This document shows, in pieces, positions 1-11,164 of a DNA stretch of 64,000 nucleotides. Each line of letters begins with the position of its first letter. Positions within the stretch are counted from its first letter, which is position 1. The notes under the pieces were generated by a model, which saw only the letters and a list, made by a program, of their open reading frames with translations, had not been told where the DNA came from and did not search any database. This DNA is from Craspedostauros australis (Eukaryota > Bacillariophyta > Bacillariophyceae > Mastogloiales > Achnanthaceae): assembly GCA_026770025.1 (NCBI GenBank), contig JAMXDE010000015.1, positions 1-64,000 of the forward strand. The letters run 5' to 3'. A program made the position numbers and the translations under genes.

Positions 1-1389
1 TTCCAAAACCGCTGCCGCACAGTGTTTACGATCGGTTGATGCACCAAACCGTTCACGTGTGAAGAAAGCATTCACCCATTACTTCAAGTAAGCTCGGCAC
101 TAGACTACGTTCGAGCATCGTGGATCCGCCGCCGCTAGTCACCTTGCTTCATGCATCAGATGATGACAGCATTCTGACTCTGAGCTTGTGAGCCAGCTCG
201 ACTGTCTTTCCTGTACCGCTGCCGCGAGAAGAGAGAAGACACGGACTACGCTGGTGTGTGCAGATTTGTCATTTTGGGGTGACATGAACTCTTGGGGGGA
301 TTTAGATTCGTGCCCATGTGTCGGAAACTTGCAACGGCGAGTACAATATACTCTTCTCCTCCCACCACACTGATGCTCCGAAGAGAATGCTTTGTGTGTT
401 CGGTTCGAGCGTTTGAAGAGCTTCTCCAGCTGCTTGTACCGATTGCGGAGATCCACGTTTTGGGTTCATCGAGTCCACCGAGGACCTTGATCCAAAGTTC
501 CATGCGTATGTGCGTTGCCTCATTGCAACGTTGTAGAGCCATTGGGCCAGGAAGTTGTTTTTCCAGATTGGCGGGGCCTCCTACTATCTACGCATACGTC
601 CCCCTGTTGCCCCCCCCACACGATCCGACCAGCGCCCCGTTTTCCACCATAGCGATGACATCACTTTCGGAAAGGTCATCGTTCTGTTGAGCCAATCAAC
701 CTCCCATGCTCTCCGCTTCTCGTCTGTTAGTTCCGCATGTTGAATCATTCACCATCGTCTCATGATGACGCTTTACGTCGGGCTTCGGCAACGTCGTCAA
801 GAATCTTCATGATGCGTTCGTCCGTCATCCTTGAGGGTCCAGACGCGGTAGTGCTGACGACAGAATCGCAGATCGTCTCAACGAGCGGCCGCGTTACCAC
901 CGAGATCGCAGGCCTGACCGGGGAACTTCCAGCCATATCAAAGCGAGGGCGCAAGCGTGATTTCTGGCTTTGGTGTAGGAGTACGTGCGGGCTTGACTCG
1001 TTACGCTCAATCTGGTATTGCGATTGGTGCTGCTGTGTGGCTGAAGCTTGGGTAGGGCAGAGATAGTGCGGTGCTGCTAAGTACTGGGTGGGGTGGAGTT
1101 GATGGTGATGGTGATCGGTGATGGTGTCAGCGCTTTTGTGCGATCGTACGGTTGTGGCACAGCAGATCGATGATTGGGTTGTGTGCCCTGTGATGGTGTC
1201 GCAAGCCCAGTCAAATGGGGGTCCGCTGCTGTTGTGTGTGGGATGTTTGTGGCGTCAAGATCACAGCAACATGGCGGCCCTTCGTTCTGACGCTTTCGTT
1301 GTGATTCGGAAACGTCTGGCGCCCGAAGTCTGCGTGCGTGGTTTTGGCTCGATTGACGACGTCACGTTTGGCAAAACTCCTGCACTTTG
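1..1389. other. Unassigned region, no gene recognised
   Basis: Short open frames overlap on both strands and none carries a motif I recognise. On the minus strand around 640-960 two short peptides have a protein-like composition (one contains TDERIMKILDDVAEARRK, another TDEKRRAWEVDWLNRTM), but they lie in different frames and are too short to call a gene. Around 1085-1125 there is GGTGAT-rich low-complexity sequence. This could be decayed repeat or intergenic DNA. Confidence 0.4.
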
Positions 1390-3562
1390 CTCGACATGAC
1401 AGAATTCTCGGAGGCGGAAATTCACGAACCAGCCCTTTTGAAGTGCCGATTTTCCACCAAACCAGCCTGTTTTGTGTTGCTTACCGACTCAAAACCGTCA
1501 AAATGTCCATGCGACATCTCATGGACACAGAGATTTGCGTCGGCTCGTAAGGCTAGTATATAAATATAGACTTCCAATACCACACACGAAAAGTACAAGC
1601 CACAGCATATTTATTTGTTATACTCGTAACAATATGCCATTAATTTTTCCACAAGAATGAATAGCATCTTATGAAGGGAATCCATGCCTGTTTAGTCATA
1701 GATAAGCACATCATCCGTTCTGTTTGCTCCAAGTGCTTGCTTGTGGATCGTATTCAGACGAAACCTTCATTGGGAAAGATAGCAAATACTACATTCTAAC
1801 AAGATCGGCGCATTGCAGTGGCATTCCAATCGGAAAAATAACCAACTTGCGAGTGTCTATAATCTGTCTGGAAGAGATGCTGGTATCAAATCTGTGAATA
1901 TTGTAATACTGTGCGATACGCATCGTGCTGTAGTCTTCTGCATATCTACGCATTTGGCAGGCCGTTTTGAGAGATTCGATCAGCTGCACCACTCCAAACA
2001 CACTCAAGGACTACAGCCATGGAGTTTGAAGTCTTGTATCCGTCTGGAAGCGATCCTATTCTGCAGGTATGAATATCACACAGTACTGAACGGTACGCAC
2101 CAAGCTGTACAGTGTTCTGAGCATACGTGTATAGAAACATGTCGATCATATTTCAATACAATACTTCGATGGCTCACAACACACTCCACAGAGTGCAGAT
2201 TTATTGTTTGATGCCGTACAGGCGTCAACAAGGCATATCGGCATGCGCCCAGGTGATTCACATGTCACGGCGCTGCCAAGTGCCACTGGACATCAGCATC
2301 TGTAGAATTACATCTTTCCAAACAGGTCTTGGTCTTTCAACTCCATGGTCATCGCCTTTTGGAGTCTGCTTGGAGTAGCCTCACTGGTCGCATCTCTCAA
2401 CACGGCTGGCCGGATGCATAGATATGCGGAATACTGTACAGTGCGATGCGAACTGCACACTCCCGGCCCCGCGTTAGTGCTGGTGAATATCAGCATCTGC
2501 ACATATCGATCATTTCCGTACAGATCTAGGACCCCAAACTCCAGGATCGTACTCTTTGGAATTTGTGCTTGGAGTGGAAAAAAGCGTTGGATTGGTATGT
2601 GATCGAAATTTTTCTGCGTACATGTGCTCAGAACATCGTATAGCTGGACTGTGCAACGATTCAGTGCTGCATGATATTCCACATTTGCAGATTTCGATCC
2701 CTTCCTGGCGGATCCATGACTCCAAACTCCATGTTCGGATTCTATGTGGCCACGCTTGGAGTGGTGTGGTTGGTCGGATCTCTCAAAACAGCCTGTGGAA
2801 TGCATAGATACTTGGAATAGAGTACAGCATCATGTGTGCCCGCACAGTATCACAAGATCCGTAGATTTGGATACCAGCACTTCTTCAAGAAGGATCCAGA
2901 TCCTCCCAAGCCACTCCCGTGCCCATTGAAGCGCCGTCGCAATGATGGGGTTGGTAGAATTTTAAATGTTGGATCTTTCATATGAAGGTTTGGGTAAAGC
3001 TCTGCACACCGCACACAGTCACTGTGCGGTATCACATGATGTGATCGCGTATAATCTGCAACACCTTCTAGCTGGATCCAGTCACTTGCAAGCTGGATTT
3101 ATACCCATGGGAATGCCCTCGATGCGCCGATCTTGTTAGAATGTAGTATTTTATCCTTTTCAATGAAGGTTTGGTCAGAATACGATCCACAACGCAAAGA
3201 GGTGGAGCAAACAGGTGGATTATGCACATACCAACAAACTAAAGTAGTAATTATCCCTTAATTTGATGTTATATATTCTTATGGGCTATTTACATGCATT
3301 CTATGGCATTCATGACAAACATATATGACGTTGGCTTGTACTTTTCCTGTGTGGTGTAGTTAGTCTATATTTACATACTAACCTTCCAAGTCGCTGGGAA
3401 ACCTCTGTGTCCATAAGATGTCGTATGGACATCTGGACGTTTTGAGCCACTAAATGGACGTTTTGAGCCACTAAATAGTGTCAAAACAGGCTGGTTGGTG
3501 GAAATCGGCACTTCAAAAGGGCTGGTTCGTGAATTTCCTCGAATTCTCGTGTTCGACACGTT
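1390..3562. mobile_element. Long inverted-repeat (foldback-like) DNA element, non-autonomous
   Basis: The left arm, from about 1390, reappears reverse-complemented in the right arm ending about 3562. Matching blocks include the outer segment 1400-1480 (AATTCACGAACCAGCCCTTT) against 3480-3540, 1570-1620 against 3330-3370 (GAAAAGTACAAGCCA), and 1735-1825 against 3110-3200 (TACTACATTCTAACAAGATC). Diverged copies of a unit of roughly 200 bp lie further in, in both orientations (about 1970-2165 against 2600-2790, and another near 2360-2440). No transposase or other long coding frame is visible, so if it is a transposon it needs proteins made elsewhere. The exact ends and the target duplication are unclear. 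Alternatives are a FoldBack- or MULE-like derivative, or an inverted local duplication. Confidence 0.6.
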
Positions 3563-4279
3563 CGTGGCCAGCGCTCATTCTCTCGTATCGACGGACAGGC
3601 GCGAACAGGTTATTGGCGCCGACCACTTGGATTCTGACGATCTCCATTGATTCGCACAATGTTGTCGTACGAGCTCGTGTCGCGTAGACGAAAACACGAT
3701 TGGCAGTACACGTTTGGGACCACGCAATTTGCTCGCGGTTTGATTCCCTCCGACACGTCAATCAACAAAAACACAAAACTTCGATTTCATCGTCTCCTCA
3801 CTGCACCCTCATCCGCTTCCGTAGCGGTGGACGATGGACGGGGACATACATGTTCCCGCTCTTTCTCAAGTTCACCTTCGTGTTCATGTTCCTGTCCTCT
3901 CTGCAAAACACGATACTATCTGCATACGGGAGCACCAATACCAAGTGCGATTCCATTGAGTATGATACCATGCATAATTGTTGTTGACTGCTTTGTCATC
4001 ATGAATGTAATCATTTCTCCATCAACCCCTTGTGGTGGCGACATGACGAGGAGGACACTGCCGTCGTGAGCAATCAATCATCTCCAAGGCACTGCCCACC
4101 CATGCACCGCACCATCTGACGAGCACTGAGCTTTTGGTAATGTTGACAGCGCTGCAGACTGCAAAATGGACTCCATCGCAATCTGCGACAGAGCAAACGC
4201 CACCGAGAAGACCAACGCAAAGACCAATGCCAACAGCCACACTCGTATGTACAGAGCAAACAAGTTAGACAGGCACACA
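3563..4279. other. Unassigned region left of copia A
   Basis: Several short frames overlap here on both strands (for example 3647-4069 plus and 4022-4299 minus), none with a recognisable domain. This is the left flank of copia A. The last bases before its LTR read ACACA and do not match the ATCCG that follows its other LTR. Confidence 0.35.
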
Positions 4280-5066
4280 TGTTGGCAAGTTCCGCTCACG
4301 GTAACCTACGATCGTGGAAGATGGTGTTGGTTGATAGTCGTCTGTTTGCTATTTCATTACTTGGCTACTCCGATCCTCTCAGTGCACGCCCGTTCTCTTG
4401 CCCGATGCTCTCGGCGCTTCAATCTGTTTCGTAGATTCGGTCTCCGACTATGAGTCGGTACGCGAGATACTCTCTCGCTCTTCTCTCTTTACTCTCAACA
4501 TCGTGTATTTGCACTACACGATACTCCGTGTTCGATGCGTACTCCGCATTCAACACTCCGTTCGTTCAGTACTGGCTCCTACTCCATGAGTACTCGCCAT
4601 TTGAAGTTCACCTTCAGTATCCATGATGCTGATGCCCTTCGGTCATCGAATCTTTGCCTCCTGCTCTGAGTTGGAGACAGATGTCGACGTGGTGACACGA
4701 TGACATCCTGTCGACGTCAGTAGGCGTCCTTCTGCTCTCCAGATGTCATGTTCCATTGGTGATGCAGTGGTCTGTCAGATGATATTGTCATCTGAGGTTT
4801 AGTTGGGAAGTACCTCGAGATTCTCTTGGTACCATTGATGGATGGACGGACGATCTTCTAATTCTCTCAGAAATCGTCATTTGCAAATTTCCTCCAGAAA
4901 TCTTGCCCCTTTTTATGTGTTCCATTTCCACTGTAATTCTGACGAATCACAGTATACTATTGACACGAATGTAGTTATACCGTCCAAGTGCGTATGAGAG
5001 AATAGCGGGTGAACGATGCACATATACACGTACATCTCGACATATACTCACATGTACATCTCGACA
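4280..5066 (-). repeat. Downstream LTR of copia A
   Basis: The reverse complement begins TGTCGAGATGTACATG and ends GAACTTGCCAACA, giving TG...CA termini. By eye this copy matches the LTR of copia D (60842-61641) more closely than its own partner at 29550-30353; for example, the TTCCGCTCACGGTAACC stretch next to the LTR end is shared with D only. Confidence 0.88.
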
Positions 5067-5086
5067 CCCTTCCTGTGTGCATTCGG

Positions 5087-8000
5087 TCATTCGAATGTTC
5101 TCGATGTGTCAAGGTACGACTTCTCATGTTCACGTTGCAAGTCGGCCTTGATGTTCTTAGTGAATCCGTCGCTTGTGTTTTGCTCGGATTTGACGAAAAT
5201 GATTTCGATGGTTTTGTTGATTACCATGTTCCTCACGTAGTGATGGCGCACGTCGATGTGCCGCGATCGTTGGGATGTTGATGTGTTCTTGGCGATGAAG
5301 ATCGCTCCGATGTTGTCCACACGGACCTTGATCGGTGTCTTCACTGGGACGCCCACACTTTCGAGTAGCTGCACAACGAAGAAGATTTCCTTTGCCGCTT
5401 TGGAAAGGGCAACGTATTCTGCTTCAGATGAGCTGAGTGTGACGGCCTTCTGTGCCTTGGATCGCCAAAGGGTTGGTACCTTGCACAGGTATAGGATGAA
5501 TCCCCCTACGCTGATTCTCGTGTTCTTGTCTCCTGCGTATTCGCTATCGCAGAAGAGCTCCATGTCCCAGCCGTCATCGTCTGGACGCGCTGGATGGATC
5601 TTCAATCCATAGTCCTTTGTATCGATCACATACTTGATGATCCGATACATCTCCTTCATGGCGGCCTTCGTTGGCCCGATCAATACCTTGGAGAGTTCCC
5701 TCACAGGGTTCGCGATGTCTGGTCGCGAGTGCTTGATGAGGAAGAGTAGCATACCGACGCCTCGGCGGTATTCGGCATGTTCTTCCGGTCCGACCTTCTG
5801 TAGTCCGTTATCTTCGGATGGTCGTACGATGATTTGACCCGGGGTTCCGGTGTCGCGTAACGCTGCATCTTCTCAACCTTGGTTCCGAATTCTTCGATGA
5901 GATGTCGGATGAGGTGTGGTTGACGCAATGTCGCTCTAGTCTTGTCGTGGTTCAACTCGATGTTGCAGCTGAGGTAGTCTCCGAGTCCGCGCTCGATTGT
6001 CACCTTGAACTTGCTGCCTTGGATGTCTTTCAGGAATGTCTCCAGTGCCTTGGAGTCTCCGCAGCAGAAGCAATCGTCCATGTAGATGGCCACGATCATG
6101 CTTCCTTCGTTCGTCTTCCTGTAGAACAGGCACGGGTCTGCTGCGCTCTGTTCGAAGTTGATATTCTTGAGGGTCGATACAACATCTTGAACCATTGCCT
6201 GGCGCTCTGCACAAGTCCGTAGATTGGCTTGTGTAGGGTCAGGGCTTCGTCTGGTTGATGATCCATCCCATTGGGACAGTTCATGTAGATCTCCTCGTCG
6301 AGGTCTCCGTGTAGGAATGCCGTTACGACATCGACGAGTGCGCAGTCCATCTTCTTGATCAGCATGATCACCATCATGACCCGATAGGTCACGTCATGGA
6401 TGACAGGTGAGTAATGCTCTTGGAAGTCCACTCCTGCGACTTGTGAATAGCTACATGCAACGAGCCGCGCTCGATGTGTGCCGTCACACTTCAGCTTGAA
6501 GACCCATTTGCACTTGCAGCATCTGCGGCCGCGTGGATGGCGTCTCGTTTGATCTTGCTGTACACCTTGCGTGTATCCATGGAGTCGAACTCCTTCTTGA
6601 TGGCTGCTCGATATCCCTTTCGATGGATGGGATCTGGATGATTGAAGGCTCCATCGAATGTCGTTGGTTCGATGTGCTTATCTGGTTCTTTGTTCTGGTC
6701 CTGCATCGACAGTCCGATGTCGATCGCTGGTGATTCGGTAATGATTGCATTCATTCCGTACAGTCCTGTTGCGCTATAGTGAGTGATCTCGATCTCTCCT
6801 TCATCCGTGATTTCTTCGTCATCTGTGGTTTCGTTGTTGGAGTCGTCGGTCACCTCGTCGTTGAGTTCATCACTATCTTCATTGGATGATGACTTGTTCT
6901 CATATCCTTCTTTCTTTCGACCTCGTTCGTTGAAGTCTGCGAGCTCACACAGAGCTCTGGGAATGCTCTTCCCTGTAGTTGATTTGGGATTAGCTTCTCC
7001 CTTCCTGCCTCGTGCTTCGTGACGTCGGATCCTCTCCTTTCTAGCTATGTCACGCTTGCTTGGTTTACTTGGTGGAGGTCTGGATGGTGTGTCATGTGTA
7101 GACCTTGCCGGTGTGTTCGGAGGAGTGACGCCTGTGTCATCGTCGGCTTGGTCGCCGGATGATGTGATCTCGTCATCCTCATGATTGGATTCACTCCGAT
7201 CTTCCTCGTTGTCATGGACTAGTTGAGTCACTACTCCATCGTCCTCATTATCCTCATCGTCGCTGTCTGATAGGATGTGATACCTGTTGCTGTCAGCGAA
7301 AGATACTCTCTTTGCATCTGATGTTTGACGCGTTGCCGTCTTTGGCGTTGCTCCCTTCCGTCCGATGGTTGTGAAGCCGTCTGCGTCCGTTGTTCCTGCT
7401 TCGTTGGATATGTTCGGTGCTGGTGCCCAGCCACGGAACTGTCCGTATGATTGGTTGAGCCACTTGATGTCGCGTGAGCAGATCAATGACTTGGTTGATG
7501 GTCTGTACATGTTGTAGACCCCTGATGCGTGTTGGTGTGCATAGCCGATGAACACCATCTCTTCTCCTCTATTCTTGAGCTTGGCGGTAATCCCGCTGTA
7601 GGTAGTCTTCACAACACCCACCTCTCCAAATGTGCGGAGTGCATCCGCGTATGGTGGATCGCTGCCGAAGAATTGGCGGTATGGTGACTCCTTCTGGTTC
7701 TTTGCTACGGTGATGTTGGCGATGGCGGTGGCAGTGCTCGCAGCTGCTGCCCACAGGCCATGTCTATACTCTTCGTCGAGTTGTGCTCCATTGAGCATGG
7801 AGCGGATCTTGGTGTAGAGGTACGCGAACTTCCGTTCTACTCTACCGTTCTGTTGCGGCGTGTTTGATGCCGTGAATTCGAATTTCACGTTCAGTCCTGC
7901 ATCGATGAGAATATCCTGCGTAGATTTGTTCTCTCCGCTGTTGTCTCCTCAGAAGATGATCTGTTGGTCACCTGTCTGTGACTTGATCGTTTGGATGAAT

Positions 8001-8947
8001 CGTTTGATGTACCCTGATTGATCACTTTTGTTCTTGAGAAAGAAACTCCAGCAGTGATCTGTGCAGTCGTCCACGATCAGGGTCCAGTAGCGTTTATCTT
8101 CAAAGCTTATGTGTTTAGTGTAACTAATGTCAATGAAGAGACGTTCGCCGCGGCGAGTCGCTCTCGGAATGGTTGCCTTCGGGATGTTCTTCACTCTTGC
8201 GTTCGCGACCGCGCAGTCGCGACATACCGGCATCTCGCCGATGATCTTCCATCCGTATTGGGCGGCTGTTCGCTTCATGGTCTCGAGTGGCGCGTGGCCG
8301 AGCATTCGATGCAAGTTCACTGCGCTGATCTCCTTGGATGGATTCTTGATGATGGCTGTGGAAGCCTTGTCATCGTCCGTTGGCATGATGGGATGCATCT
8401 GCACTCCCGTGATGAATCCGTTGGATGTGGGAAAGACTCGATCGAACACGATCTTCGTTCCGGATCCGTTGATGATGTCCATCAGAATGCCGTTGCTACC
8501 AAGTTGGTAACCGTTCTACAGAGCCTTGTTCGTGGAGAAAAGGTTCACCGCCATTTTCGGTGTGTACTTCACATCATCAAGCCGGATGATGTGGCCAGTG
8601 TTGTTTCGTTGCTTGACCTTCAAGCGAATGGATCCCATTTTGGGAGAGTCCAGCTTCGTGCTGTCTCCCACTTGGACGAAGGACTTGACGTGCCGCACGT
8701 TGAAGAGAGCGGCGTCTGAATTGACGATGTGACACGAAGCTCCACTGTCGGCGAGCCAGGTGTCCTTGTTGACCTTGTCCTTGTGTCTGGTGCTTAGCTC
8801 GTGGAGCTGCTCCGTGGCTGCCGCAGCTATCTCGTCGTTGAAGCTGCCGTCGTCTTCATCTTCGTGAACTCCATCTTCGTTGTATGGATTATGGTAGTCC
8901 TCATCATCCATGTCGTCGCTTAGTAGTTCAGCGAAGTGCGCTGGCAC
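5087..8947 (-). pseudogene. Copia A pol region (protease, integrase, RT, RNase H), fossil
   Basis: These are parts of a copia pol read on the minus strand. The protease motif LADSGASCHIVNSD lies near 8720-8770. The GAG-pre-integrase zinc-binding segment (HRMLGHAPLETMKR and CRDCAVA) is near 8200-8330 and the integrase core (FIDISYTKH, then TPQQNGRVERKFA) is near 7830-8160. The RT core (DVVTAFLHGDLDEEIYMNCP, and YMDDCFCCGD) is at about 6050-6350. RNase H (FCDSEYAGDKNTRISVGG, TLSSSEAEYVALS and VDNIGAIFIAKN) is at about 5170-5560. The segment between integrase and RT is acidic and rich in Ser and Asp. The region is broken. Wording and order match copia E, so the two families are related. Confidence 0.85.
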
Positions 8948-10534
8948 TGTGCTGTTCCGATGTGATCCTGTGACTGGATCGAATGTGTTACTCGTGGTCG
9001 CTCACGCAGTAACACATGCATGCATCCTCCCAGGATATAATGCAGATCCGTCTCTGGGATCGTTTCTGTGTCTTCTGCTTCACTCATGGCCTCTTCAATG
9101 TCGCTATCGTTGGCCTCGTTGCCCATCTCAGCTCCGTCGCCGTATGGACCGATCAGGTCATTCGCGTTGAAGCAGCATTCGTAGCTCACTTCGCGTCTTG
9201 GATCCACCTCGTGGATGATGGGCTCCTCGCTGAGCCACTCCGGAACGATCTCATCGTCCTCCACTTCGTCGTCACTCCTGACGTACTCGAAGTTATCGAA
9301 GAAGGAGTCTTCGATGTAGTTGTCGGACACCAACATGCAGAGCGGCATGTCCTTTGAAGAGAGTACCATCTCGTGCCCGCTCATGTCGTGTCCTTCCGTT
9401 GCCGCGTTGGCTTGTTCGTCGGTCTTCTTCTTTTCGTTGAACTTCTTCTTTCGGCACTCCGCCTCGCGATGTCCGAAGATGCCGCAGTAGTTGCACTTCC
9501 CGTTGAAGCCGCTTCCCTTGTTGCGATTGTTGTTGCGCTTCCCGTTCATCTTGTTGTTGTTGTTGTTTTTCTTGTTGTTCGATTTCTTGCGTTCTGGGCA
9601 ATCGGCGGATCTGTGACCATACACACCACAGTTGTGACAGGTCCCCTTGAAGTTACCGGTGCTCGTGAAGCCGGTGTCGTTGCTCTTCGTGTTGCTGTCT
9701 TGGAAGTCGTCGACGTACGCTTTGCCTCCTTGGTGAGTGGCGTATGCAGTGCGGAGTACTCCTCTGACTGCGTTGATGGTAACCAGTTCCGGATTGAACG
9801 TGAGTTGGTGTTGGAAGTTCACGATGTGAGTTCTGTACTCGCTGCTCACCGTGCTGAGGATCTGCATGATCATTTCCTCGTCCGTGATCTCGTATTTGAC
9901 ATCGTGGAGACGCGATCGTAGACCCTCGAGTCGCGTGATGTAGATGTCTGGGTCCGTGTCTCTCTTCATCTTTTCGTTGTTGAATTGGCGCTTGAGCTTG
10001 ATCTTCGTCGCTGCATCGGATGGACGAAACTTCTCCGCGAGAACGTTCCACGCTACGTGTGGATCTCCTTCGGGGTAGTCGTCGGAGACGCACTGGTTGA
10101 TGTACTGGATGGCCTGCTTGCCTTTTCCTTTCTCTACATCCATCATGAGGATCAGATCGCTGAAGCAGTCGCATCCCAGCTCGTAGATTTCCTCCATCGC
10201 TTCCTTGGCAACGTCGGTCGCTGCCGCGATTTCACTCACTGTTGGCACCTTGGTCTTCCCCAACATCACGTCTCTCGTCTTCTGTGCACGAGCGTATGCC
10301 TTCGCTTGGGACTCCCATGCGCTGTAGTCTTCCTGTTCACCACTGAACATCGGCGCCTTGATGCGTCGTTTGTTCATGTTGGCTGATGTCGCCATGTTGA
10401 GTTGTTGTTTCGTTGTTGGTGCGCTCGCGCCCTTGATTTCCGTTTGTTTCTGTGTTGTCACTTTTTCGATTTTCGCTTGTTGTTGCGCGGAGATTGTTTT
10501 CGTCACAAATTCTCCTCCTGGTGGTGTCTCACTT
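8920..10534 (-). pseudogene. Copia A gag, main part (CCHC knuckles), fossil
   Basis: The region encodes a copia-type Gag resembling the UBN2/gag-polypeptide family (KAPMFSGEQEDYSAWESQAKAY). Two zinc knuckles of form C-X2-C-X4-H-X4-C follow, CHNCGVYGHRSADC and CNYCGIFGHREAEC, with Asn/Lys-rich linkers between and an acidic tail after them. In the related copia D the tail carries an extra module missing here. The N-terminal part of this Gag lies at 29197-29467, because copia B inserted between the two. Gag normally forms the cytoplasmic virus-like particle and binds the element RNA through the knuckles. Confidence 0.85.
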
Positions 10535-11066
10535 TAATAGAGCCCAAACGTAATGGCTGTTGTCTTGTTGGCTGTTCTTTAGCTGTTGGCTGTAGAGGCT
10601 TGACTGGCAAGCGGGTCCGAACGAGAGTCTTCTGTTCCACAAGTAGTCAATTGAGAATACTGGTAGATGGTGAAGAAACGTGCGGATTATGAGATTAGTG
10701 CTATGGTTCTTCTCTTCGAGGGGAATCTCCTGTGGTGTCCTGTATGACAATGCGTGTGGGTTGTGTAGCCCAAGTACCGTGGGTCGAGATCCGTCGTCTG
10801 GGTTCTGTGAGAGACAATGGGCGATGATGCTCGTTGTTGTGGCTTTGGTTCCGTGCGTCGGCGTTTTGGCGATGGTGGGTGTCAGAAACTTGGTTATCGG
10901 AACCCCATTGGTCCCCTGACACGAATTCCGAAGATCCGCTTCAAGGTTCTGGATCTGTCTCCAAACGTGGGGTTCGGCGAAGTGTCCATTCGACCTACTG
11001 GAATGCTGACGAGTCGGATGATTCGTAGTCTCTCTCGCTAAGGTGGTTACTAGTTTAGCTCTATTA
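10535..11066 (-). repeat. Downstream LTR of copia B (532 bp)
   Basis: The termini are TAATAGAGC and GCTCTATTA. The sequence repeats at 21839-22259 and continues at 29080-29196 with one base different by eye. The left flank CACTT is the target duplication. Confidence 0.9.
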
Positions 11067-11164
11067 CTCCCCTTCATCTCACGTTGAAACGTGAGTTGAC
11101 TGAAAGCAAGAAAGCTAATCGTAGTGTGGTTTGTTCCGCCGCCCAAGATGGCGGCGAGCGGGCT

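Noticed and set aside
139-1550. Several overlapping frames of 60-130 residues on both strands
   Set aside because: No domain, no consistent frame and equal length on opposite strands; expected by chance in GC-balanced DNA.
8018-8719. 233-residue plus-strand frame
   Set aside because: It lies antisense to the copia A integrase and protease region and is a shadow frame.
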